DNA of 64,000 bases, from assembly GCA_023055355.1 (NCBI GenBank), contig JALJCS010000009.1, positions 28,006,001 through 28,070,000 of the forward strand, given 5' to 3'. The first letter of the stretch is position 1. Each line of letters opens with the position of its first letter. Shown in pieces: positions 36,650-47,288 of the stretch. The position numbers were made by a program, and so were the translations under genes. This DNA comes from Agelaius tricolor. Taxonomy: Eukaryota; Chordata; Aves; Passeriformes; Icteridae. The notes beneath the pieces are model-generated. The model was not told the DNA's origin, searched no databases, and saw nothing but the letters and a program-made list of their open reading frames with translations.

Positions 36650-39600
36650 ATGAGCAGCAATTCCTCCCTCAGCAATGGGAAGGGCCTGAGGAACCTGACC
36701 ACAGAGGAAGATGGGGCAGTCAGAGTCACTGAGTCCGTTGCTATAATTGTCATTGCCATCTTCATCTGTTTGGGCAACCTGGTGATTGTTGTCACTCTGT
36801 ATCGCAAGTCGTACCTTCTCACCTTGAGCAACAAGTTTGTGTTCAGCCTGACCCTCTCCAACTTCCTACTCTCCGTGCTGGTGCTGCCTTTTGTTGTGAC
36901 CAGCTCCATCAGGCGAGAATGGATCTTCGGGGTTGTTTGGTGCAATTTCTCAGCCCTGCTCTACATGCTGATCAGCTCAGCCAGCATGCTCACTCTGGGA
37001 CTCATAGCTATAGACCGGTAAGCTGCTCTTTGGTAATGAATTGTAACAAATTGTCTGCTCCTCTCATAGAGTAACCACTGCTTGTTCATAGAGTTGAGAA
37101 GCACTTGCAGAGGGTTACACAGTGTACTGATGGAGTATCATTTTTACTTCAGCCCCTCATGAAATTTTGATGTGGAGCAAGAGAAAGTGATATCATCAAT
37201 AATGGAAAATGCAGACATTCATCCAGAGTTTTTTAAAGCTCTTGATGGTATAATAGCATACTATTTGATAAACATGAAATAGTGACTTAAAATTCCAGAT
37301 TATACCCTAAGCACACACTCACACATCAGAGCAGATTTAATGGTTGCATGTGTGCCTTCAGCCACATTTGACAGTTTTGACTGCGGTGATACCTACTTTT
37401 ACATGTAACTGTTTCTAGAAAGAGGGTTTCTGAGTCTGTTTGAAGTAAAAATAACTAGATATCAGCATCATTAAAGCATGTTCTTTTCTTTATTGTATGG
37501 CTCTTATGCTCCCACCTTGCCCCGCAGGTACTACGCTGTGCTGTACCCAATGGTTTATCCGATGAAGATAACGGGCAACAGAGCAGTGGTAGCTCTTGTG
37601 TACGTGTGGCTGCACTCCCTTATCGGCTGCCTCCCTCCCCTTTTTGGCTGGTCCTCCTTGGAGTTTGATCAATTCAAGTGGATGTGTGTGGCAGCCTGGC
37701 ACAAGGAGGTCACCTACACGGCCTTTTGGCAGATCTGGTGCGCACTGCTGCCATTCGTGGTCATGATGATCTGCTACGGATTCATATTCCGTGTGGCAAG
37801 GATTAAGGCCCGCAAAATTCACTGTGGGAGTGTTGTCATTGTGGAGGAGGAATCGCAGAGGAATGGGAGGAAGAACTCCAGCACCTCCACGTCATCCTCT
37901 GGCAGCCGAAGGAATGCTTTCCAAGGGGTTGTTTACTCAGCCAACCAGTGCAAAGCTTTCATAACCATCTTGGTTGTCATTGGGGCTTTTGTCATTACAT
38001 GGGGACCTTATATGGTAGTAATAACATCAGAGGCACTTTGGGGTAAAAACAGTATTTCCCCTGCTTTGGAGACGTTGGCTACATGGCTGTCCTTTTCCAG
38101 TGCCATTTGCCATCCCTTAATTTATGGGCTGTGGAACAAAACAGTGCGCAAGGAACTCCTGGGAATGTGCTTTGGGGATCGGTATTACCGCAAGTCCTTT
38201 GTTCAGCAGCACAGGACATCGAGGCTCTTCAGCATTTCCAACAGGATCACAGGTAAGATGTGGCTGCAAAAGACACTTTCTTAATATCACCAAGAGCAAG
38301 GCTTCCTGTCTGCCTGTGTTTGGAATGTTTCAGGGCTCTCTAAAGAGAGTTGGATGTTTCTGGAATTTTTAGCAGTCCTTTATCAGTCAGGTTACATTTC
38401 AAAGGAGAATTTTTCTCTTTTTTTATAGTTAACATCGTTGTCCTACTATAGTAAAACTTTCTGAGGTACAGAAGACATAGTGATGAGGTCAATAAAAATA
38501 ATTTATTTTCTTCTTTCTCAAACATTTCCTTTTGTGTGCCTTCCATTTTGTGTTGCCCAGATTTGAGCTCTACCAAAAGTACTTTTTACTGCACTTTTTC
38601 TTTGATCAATGGCCTTATGCTACAACTCTTTAAAATCTGCTAAGGTTCCACTGCCATAACTTTCTGCAAGTTCAAATTTTAGGCTTAATTGTTGGGAAGA
38701 AAAGATCATAAACAAAGTAAAAGTAAAACTGTGTTAAACCATAAAACTATTTGGTGTGTTCCCAAGTTGCAGACTGAGACCTCCAGTTGCTCAGTTTGGT
38801 GGCTTGGTTTGTTTTTGTTTTTTTTAAAGTAGCAACGTAGTGACATTCAGATTTTTAATAGTTTCCCTGATCATGTTCAGAAGCTTCCAAAAATAGAACA
38901 TCTTCAAGGGATATTTCATGCAAAGGCATGAACTGAAATTGGGAAGGATGATCTAAAATGCAGAAAGAAGATGAGAGCAGCAAGGCATCTGTTATCTTTT
39001 CTGCAACCTGGGAACATTGGGAGAGACTGTCATGCAAATGAAAGAGTTATGGAGCTTTAGCCACATAACAATCTCCAGGAGCTGTGGCCAGTCTGTATCC
39101 AGGAAATGCTATGGATTAATACATTGGAAAATGAGGTGAGGAGGGAAAAGACAGGAAATTTCTTTCTTTTTCCAAGCGATAAACTTGAAGCTGTCATCTT
39201 CCTATCAGACGTCTTAGCTGGAGGCTGATAGGGAGGAGAAAAAGACTCCCAACAAACTCACAACAAAATCTCAAGGTGGGATCCAAAGCAGCACCTTTGT
39301 AAAAATCTCACAATCTCCTCCCTTCTTGTTTTGGAGATTTGAAAAAATTTGGGCATCTCTGTGCCCCAACCTTGCTCCTGAGCTTCTTCCCACACTAATG
39401 GCCTGTCACAGCTGCCTGTGGCTACCAGGTCATTGTCTGTCTAGAAGATGCCTGGCCAATCTCCCCATCCATGTGAGAGCATATGTTTGGTGCTTAGCCT
39501 GTCTGGCTGATAAAACACACAGATGCAGCAAGAGTGGGAAGGAGATGGTGTAGAGAGAAAGAAGACTTGCTTTTCCAAACCTGAAAGGTGCTGACTGGAT

Positions 39601-42600
39601 TTCTAAGATGGGAAGTCCAGAAGCTGTGCTCTCTGCTTCACCAAGGTAAGTTTTATATGCAGAATAATAAATAAGGCAGTAGAGTGGGTATTACTAGAAG
39701 AGGGTTTTACTTCTGCAAGCTTCTTAACCATTCACTGTGTAACAAAAACAAAACTTTCTTGCAGATTTGGGACTATCACCTCACCTTACTGCCCTCATGG
39801 CAGGTGGGAGGCCATTGGGAAACAGCAGCAGCACAGGAGATACAGGTTTCAGCTGCTCACAGGATTCAGGTATCTGCAAGTTTCTTGATCCCTACTTGGG
39901 CAGAAGTTTGCACTTGGCAGTAGTCTTGTGGACAGTCAATATTTACAGCCACAGATGTCTCCTGGTGGACAAATGACATGAAGCATCTGTTCTAGCTGTT
40001 CCAACAAAACTGCTGCAGTTGCTTTTTTCCTCCCTTGCCCTCAGTAGATTTACTTGCAAAATAGTGCTTACGGAATGGTGACACTCTCTTGGTAATGTGT
40101 CCTGGGAACAAGACTCACTGCTTTTGTGCCCTTCTCCTTCAGTTTCTGTTGTTCTTTGGAGACTTTCTGTGTATCCACAAGGAACAGAGCAGCAAAGTGC
40201 TGTGAACAATGTGCTTCTCTGTTTCCTATTTTGTAAAAGACCTTGTCTTGTTCATCCTGCAGTGTAAACATAAACATTTAGGATGGTTTCAGCTTATGAT
40301 TTCATTACTACTTAAGATCTCTCAATTGAAGATGGCTTGGAAAAGGGAACAAAAGAGTTCTGATGGTAATTTTCTATCCAGATCTCTTGCTAGATTTTTC
40401 TGGCAGTTAATGCAGCTACCAGTCCTTAACTGCAGTAGTTATTTTAGAGAGTATTTCTGCTCTAGAGACACCAGAGGGTGATCTTTTAAGGGTTGCTTGG
40501 TGTAAGGAGTTTGTTTCCTACTTTTGTAAAGGAAGTCTGTGGAGCTGGGATTTATTTTTGGTAGTTGTTTTCTGTCTGTTGTAGATATTCTGCAGTTGTA
40601 TGTGATAAAAGAGAGCAGCCTCCTGGTAAACCTGCCTCAGTTAAGAGAATGTGGTGTTACCATCTTGTGACAGCAGTTTAAACAAATGAACAAAACTAAA
40701 GTAATGCCAAAATGCTGTTAGAAGTGCCATTGCTGGTTAAGGAGGGAGCACAGTTCAAAGCCTGGGAATAGATACACAGTGATCTACTGTGAAATACTGT
40801 TTCACTTTGTATGCTTTTACTGTGAGTTACTAAAGAGCAGAAGGAAGCCTTAGTCCCTCTTGCATGTTGCTTGCTGCACGTAATACATGATCCTGGGGCC
40901 TGCAATGCCCAGTCTTTAATCAAAATATTTCCCAATCCTTTCAATGAAAACTGACCTCATTCTTTTCCTGTGCAGTGTTTAATGTGAGCTGAAATTTACT
41001 CACAAAAGCTGGATTTAGACATCTTTTGAAGGAACTGCTGAAAATAAGCTGAAAATGTTTTGTTACCATATTGTATCTCCCTGTTACTGTTTTACTTGGG
41101 GTTTCTTGCTCTTTTCAGGAACAGATACAATGCTTCTTGAAGATTATAGCTCAGATGGCACTCATGCCCCACACTGCATCTGTCCTCCTCGAAGGAGGAG
41201 TTCAGTGACATTTGAAGATGAAGTGGAACAAATCAAAGGTGAGTGGAGGGGTAAGCATGAAAATGCTCCGAGTCAACTATACTGAATGTTTAGGAAACCT
41301 CACAGGACCATGAGAATTGTCTTGAAAAGTATCTGACCACTGTGTGCCCTGACAGACCTGATCATTCATGCAGGTACAACAGAAAGCAAAATCAGGCCTT
41401 TCTTCCAGATCTCAAGTAGCAGCAGTCAAGGACAAGAGTTAGAAGCTGGGATTCCCTGCATATATAAAAATTAAATTGCACAGCAGTATCCTCTCTGCAA
41501 TTCCACTCATCTTAGTGACTGTTACAAGTTTTGCCTGTTTTGTGTTTCTTGGGAAATATATTTTCCTGCCCTCATATTTTGGTTGCATTATCTCTGTGTT
41601 TTTCATTTGCTGTCTCTTGTCAACTTTGTCACTTACAGACTTGAAATTCTTCCATTTACAGACTTCAATGATTTGAATATAATTTTATTCTGTTTAATTT
41701 ACTTCTTCTTACTTAAATTCTACTTTGCTTTACTGGGTGTGTTCTTCAGCATGTATGGGTGAAAACAGATGAACCACATGCAATTTTTTCAGTCAGCTTG
41801 TTGATTCTGGGCTTGCAGAACATTGCAGTGATCATCTGTAAAATGTCAGAACATGATTTTATTCTAACAGTTACAAAAATTTCAGTAGAAGACTTGATAA
41901 TAACAACTGAGTTTTCTAAACAATATGTGATTGTGGACAGGATGAAAATGAGCAGAATTCCTTTAAGAATCAAGTAATAATAAAACCTGAAATAATGAGA
42001 AAATTCTTTCTATGGAATTTTTAAACATCTTGGCAAAATTCCCTTTTGCCCTCTTCCCAGCATGAGATTAATATTTCCTTGTACAAACACATTAGTATAC
42101 ATTTCCCACTATCTTTCTGAGTGATTACCTAGGAGCAGACATCTAATTTCTTGTGAGAGTGAAAGAGGAAAGTCTTAGTGCACAATTCCCCACAGGTTTA
42201 GCAGTTCTCCCTGGTGAGTCTCAGGCTTTTCAGCATCCCTGAGGCTTTAAATTATTTCAGCAGCCTCACTGAAGAGTTACATTTAGGATGAACTCTTCTA
42301 TTGGTCAACATGTTGGTGGGTAGAGAGCTGTACAGATGCTACAAAAATAGCTGCAGATTATCCCAGGTCTGAAGCTTTGGAAGCTTTGTGTTCATAGAAT
42401 GGTGTAGGAAGCTTGAGTATTATTGGTAAATAACTGTTGAAAAATAAATAATTGTTGGAAAATAACTCTGTAGTTATTTTCCAGAGGGCATGATCATGCC
42501 TTTACAACAGGATCTATATTAGTTTTCAAGCATTTGCACAGCCATGCTTACCAACTGTTACCTATTTTTTTTTTCAGAGGCTGCAAAGAATTCTGTTCTT

Positions 42601-42825
42601 CATGTAAAAGCTGAAGTGCATAAATCTCTGGACAGTTATGCAGCCAGTCTGGCCCGAGCTATAGAAGCTGATGTGAAACTCAGCCTGTTTGGGGAAGATG
42701 CTTTACCAGGAGCCCTGTTCCCCTCATGGACTCTGGCAGGAAGCAGTGGGAACATCCGGCGTGGTGCCAGGCCCCATGCCAGCCAAAGACTGAAGCTGCA
42801 GAGCATCGATGAAGGGAACGTTTGA
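36650..42825 (+). CDS. GPR161: GPR161, ciliary orphan GPCR repressing Hedgehog signalling
   Basis: Coding exons: 36650-37017, 37528-38252, 39765-39869, 41119-41238, 42578-42825; 1566 bases, 521 residues plus stop (human 529). The N-terminus [13 protein letters not shown] carries N-glycosylation sites (NSS, NLT). Seven transmembrane segments follow, with the DRY motif at 122-124. HPLIY replaces the usual NPxxY at 318-322, as in mammals. IKARK at 215-219 in loop 3 is the known ciliary-targeting motif. The tail holds a PKA-type site RRRSS at 424-428 and, from [16 protein letters not shown] on, the amphipathic helix known to bind PKA type I regulatory subunits. In vertebrates this Gs-coupled receptor raises cAMP in cilia and favours Gli repressor formation. 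Start chosen for its A at -3 and for agreement with the mammalian start. Confidence 0.97.
41119..42825 (+). other. GPR161: GPR161 C-tail exons with PKA site and AKAP helix
   Basis: The last two coding exons encode residues 400-521. The first carries [18 protein letters not shown], which in mammals includes the PKA-phosphorylated serines. The second opens with the helix around residues 448-468 ([20 protein letters not shown]) that anchors PKA. Both are nearly identical to the mammalian sequence, while the last 40 residues before the stop (after LPGAL) diverge and end SIDEGNV, shorter than human. Confidence 0.9.
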
Positions 42826-44565
42826 CATGAGCACTGGAGTGGGAAAACAGAATGAAACCACTAAGTAGGTCCTACTGCAGCTGGTAGTGTTTCACCAGAA
42901 CCAGGACACCTTGTCAGAATGTTTCCAGTGTTTTTTCACACGGAGATGGCTGAGTTCTGTTACTTGCATTAGCATTTTACAGCAGTGTTTTTTTACTGGT
43001 TGGGGTGCTACTGACTCTTCTGCACGTCATTATCACACAGCACATAAGGAAAGCAGGGCTTGGTTTCATTGACCACATCATTAGTCAGTTGAATCTTGGG
43101 TCCATTGACCAAAGCTGATACTGGAACAAAACAGAAAAGGTATGTGCAGTGTTTAATTCATTGTTACATCCATTCTCTTCTGACCACCAGGATAATCAGC
43201 TGATACTTGATAGTTGTAGTGCTCTGATAGGAGCTTGTGCATTGGATAAGACATAAAGCCTTACTCCCAGCTGAGCAACATGGACTTCACTAAAGACAAA
43301 ACCTGAACTTTTCCCAGAGCTCATGCAGATTATGGTCCTACTTACCTTTGCTGGGGGATATTTCTGTCTGTTCAGCCATCAGAATGCCATATCTGACATT
43401 GGACTGTTTTGCTTCAGCGGCATGGGAACACCAGCTCCTCTGGATGTAATGAATGGGAGTAAACATGTGCTGGGAACAGCACAGAGATGGGATTTGAGGA
43501 AATTATTAGTGCAGAATTCTTGGTTTCTTTGAGAACTTCAGCTCATGTTTTGCTGTTATTAAAAGGGCTGTGCTAAACCTGACAGAATATAAATGAGATA
43601 TTATCACTTCATATTCAGGATTCATTTTCTAGAGAGAAGACAGCTGTTTGTTTGGTTTTTTTAATCATGAGGGAATGTAGTATTTAAGCTGTAGTTACCT
43701 CAATGCTTTTATTTCTTGGAGTATTAATTCATTAATCTCAAAAATAAGAACATTTGGCACTTATATTGCACTTTGCATGTTCTTAAGCACTGTACAGACA
43801 TTACCTTGTTAGGCCTTGAGAGGGTTGATCTGCCCGGCTTGCCAAAGAAGGGGAACTCTGCACAGCCAAGCTGCTGGCAGTGAAACAAGATGCAAAGGTG
43901 GCAAGTTTTATAAGAAAAAGAGGGATGAGGTGGATCATTCGAGTATATCCAGCTTGAGGAACCTTTCTGTGCCTTTGTGGGCTACCCCCTTCCTTACTTT
44001 GTGGGGTTAAAACCCTGCCTTACTGTGTATGCCAGAGAGGAGATGTAAGTGAGCAGGATAATTCCTTGGGGGTGGGTGTCAGTAGCAAATGGACTTAAGG
44101 ACCAAGGGTTTGCATTTGTTTACTCTGTGTCTGCTCGCCTCTGCCTCTACCTTTCCCCAGAAGTGCTTTGTATGAGGTTTTGCTGCAGATTGTTTGGAAA
44201 TCATGATCAGGATGTTTCCATCTGGGTAAAAATGGGGTGTACACTCATTGAGTTTTGTCTTTGTATGACTTACTCAGAGGCACAGAAGCAAAGTGTTATG
44301 AGGCAGAGCCTCTGTCCAGTACTATATTTAGACGTCCTATTTGTCTTTGTTCCTGATTCAGAGATGTATTTCAGCACAAGCTTATATCCATCTCTGGACA
44401 AAGCAACTTGACTTTCTGAACTAGCCTGAATCCCATTGCGTTCCCATGTAAAATATAACTGCATGCTTAAAATTCAGTACATGGTTTGCTGGTTTAAGAA
44501 CAGGCTGTTAGAGCAAGAACACTTAAGCTCCAGAAAGCTGGCTCTTAGCATAATGCAGGAATAAA
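42826..44565 (+). other. GPR161: Probable GPR161 3' untranslated region
   Basis: No coding sequence is visible after the stop. Two overlapping AATAAA motifs at 44560-44569 are the best candidate polyadenylation signals. The actual end could be elsewhere. Confidence 0.5.
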
Positions 44566-44569
44566 TAAA
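44560..44569 (+). terminator. GPR161: Candidate GPR161 polyadenylation signal
   Basis: The sequence AATAAATAAA gives two overlapping AATAAA hexamers, about 1.7 kb after the stop codon and 1.1 kb before the TTF2 CpG island. Confidence 0.45.
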
Positions 44570-45355
44570 TTAATAATAGGGAAGTTCTAACTCCTGCATT
44601 TTGTACATCTAATGTGTTAGAGAGATTGCATCTGTGGGCACTCATAAGGAAAAAAACCAAAAATCCCAGTATTTGCCAGGAAACGCTCTGCATCGAGGTC
44701 ATTATTGCTGTCATTACCATTACCATTCCAATCACAGTCCATTGTAGTATTCAACACTCGTTAAGTTGTGCACTTGCCTGGAAGGTTTTTTTGTGCATCC
44801 CTTTTATTCTGTATTGCTGCTTGAAACAAGTTGAGCAGGGCCGTTGCTGAATGTCAGAAGGACACACACTAGTATGAATGCATTGTGGAGGAGTAGGTGC
44901 TGGCCCAAAATGCTGTGTTTAGGAGAAAAAATTCCAAGGCACGTGTGGAAGCACAAAATCGATAGTATTGTGTAAAAAGTACATTTTTCACACAGGTACT
45001 GAGACAAATGCAGCCTTCAAGAAGGTCAGGGGGGTTACAAGAGTTTACACCATGGCTGAATTTGGCTGCTTGTGTTATGTCAGTAATCTGATATTTAGTG
45101 TAAATGTTGTTCATGTTTTTGTACCGACATTATAACCCTTCCATAACTCTGTTATTACCAGAGTCGTTCTCTCACTTGAGTTGTCATTAACAAAAACAGT
45201 AATTGAGAAATGCACACGTTTTGTAAAACTGTATTCCCATCTTAAATACAGAAGAGAAAAAAAACCAACTGCTTTCCAGTTCCTGATGGACTGTGGTGTT
45301 TGTACTATTATTTCAACTTACATTCACCTTTAAGTATTTTACTTTTTAACGTGTG
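44570..45355. other. GPR161-TTF2 intergenic segment
   Basis: I find no exon, RNA gene or named repeat in this AT-rich stretch. It ends with the GC-rich TTF2 promoter. Confidence 0.55.
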
Positions 45356-45359
45356 TCCA

Positions 45360-45960
45360 GCTGGCGGGATGATGCTGTCAGGCGCGGCAGCTAGAGCCGT
45401 TTCCCGGACAGGTAGGTGTCCCGGGTGGAGCACGGCTCCCTCCGCACCTCGCAGGCTTTGGGAGCGCGACCGCGCCGGGTGCGCCACCGGGGCGGGGCCC
45501 GAGGCCACCCCCGCAAGACCACGCCCCTTGTTGTGTGGCCGCGCCCCCTTAGCATCTCCCGTCCCGTCTGCTCCGGCCCTCGGGGGCGCGAGGAGAGCAC
45601 AGCGCAGCGGAGATTGGCTGCCCCGCCCCTGCCCCGCGCTGATTGGTGGGAGCGCCGGCCCGGCGGGATTGGCCGGTTCGAAGAGCAGGCGCGGCCGTGC
45701 TGCCCGGCCATGGAGGTCGTGCTGTGCTCCGAGCACGGTGAGGGGCGGCCCGGGGGCTTCCATGAGGGGCGGTGTGTGGGGGGCTTGGTCTGACCAGTTC
45801 CGTTCTTCCCTGCTCCGCAGGGTCCCTCTGCTTCCTGAAAACGGGCGTCCGCGATGGCCCCAACAAAGGGAAGAGCTTCTACGTGTGCGGGACGCAAGGC
45901 CCCGCTGCCTGCGGCTTCGTCCTCCCAGCGCCGTAGGTGCAGGGCAGGGGCAGGGGCGGC
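45360..45960. promoter_or_regulatory. TTF2: TTF2 CpG-island promoter
   Basis: CpG-dense sequence covers the TTF2 start at 45710 and its first intron. Two inverted-CCAAT (ATTGG) motifs lie upstream of the start: GATTGGTGGG near 45639 and GATTGGCCGG near 45667, typical of TATA-less housekeeping promoters. A possible alternative upstream exon with its own ATG lies at 45361-45411. Confidence 0.75.
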
Positions 45961-47288
45961 AGGAGGGGGACGATGCGACAGGGGGCACACTTGGCTGTCC
46001 TGAGGGAAGTTCACTGCTGTGTCAGCAATCGCAAACTTGTTTTCTTACGTAGCCTTTGTTTTGTCGCAAGTGATTGCTTTGCGGTGGCAGTTTCTTGGGC
46101 AGTTCGTCTTGGCTGTATTGTTCCGCTTCTCCTTTCCTCCCTTCAGGGTTCCTGCTTCTCACTGCTTGATCCATGAGGGGTGCGTGGTGGAGCTGCAAGT
46201 CCTGGTTCAGCAACCGGACAGAGATGAATACCAGTAAGTTCCTCAGATTTTTAAAAATCCGAATGTCTGCCTTCAAACGGGTAAAACCTGTGTTCCTTTT
46301 TACTTCTTTATCGTATGTTTAGTGCTTAAAATAATATGTTCTCAAACTGATTCTGACTAATGGCCGTTTACGTCAGAAAATCTTGAATCCTGTGATTAAG
46401 TAGTTTTTCTGTTTTTTTTATGGTATCTTTGAAGACTTACTTTGTAGGATGCTGCCTCTTAAAAATAAAGATTGTTATTCTTAGGATCAGGAGGCTCTTA
46501 GCTCTCTTTATTATTTATGAACAAGTGAGAGTTGAACTACCAATCATTCAAAGTGAAAACAGGGGTTTATTGCACATGTTGAAACAAATCATGTTGGAGA
46601 ACCAGAGAGAACTTGCAGTTTCCTTCTAGAATTGAAGAGAGTCTGAGCCCTGAGGCCTTCACTTACCCTGCTTCCAAATGTTTGCCACTTTTATTAGCAG
46701 TTACATCTAATAGTATAAACCTGGGTCATCAGATAATGTTTGTTTTTAACAGAATTGAACATGGCTCTTTGATTGGAATCATCCAAACTCAGCATCAAAT
46801 TCTCCAATGTTAGTTCTGATAAAGTACTTGCAGCAATCTTGGTTGGCTGCTAATTTAAAAAAAGAGTTGTTATAAAGATGAGGTAGCCTGTGCAGTTTAA
46901 CTAAAAGAAGAGTTGTTTCCTTGCACCTTGAAATCATAAGATGCTTCTAAGGCTTTAAACATAGACAGTATTTTTGCCTGAGCAGTTACTCTTATATTGC
47001 AAAAATTTAGAAAAACCTCAAACCCTAGGAATCTTTATTCAGAAAACACTACTCCTGTAAAAAGCTCTGATCGCAGCCTTTTGTTATGCAAAGGTCTGAA
47101 TATAAAGTACAGACTCGTAGAACTTGTCTGTGATGTTTTTGGTGCAAAGTACTTTTAAAATAATGCTTAGAGCTTCTTCATTGGCTTCTGGGATTGAAAT
47201 CTTGTTTTAATCCTTGGGTAGGTTGTTTTACCGATGCCTCAAGAGTAAGTTGAATGGAAAGAAATGGTGTGGAAGCTTCCCATGGCAG
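45710..47288 (+). other. TTF2: TTF2 zinc-finger exons 1-4
   Basis: Exons 1-2 encode a GRF-type zinc finger: C6 and H9 (CSEH), the signature [12 protein letters not shown] with C32, and C40 in AACGF. Exons 3-4 encode a second Cys-rich unit ([14 protein letters not shown], then YRCLKSK and KKWCGSFPW), matching the mammalian TTF2 N-terminus. GRF fingers bind nucleic acid, so this part probably contributes to template or transcript contact. Confidence 0.85.

Noticed and set aside
45300..46052. 250-codon frame over the TTF2 promoter and exons 1-2
   Set aside because: It is out of frame with the recognised TTF2 zinc-finger exons and is explained by CpG-island composition.
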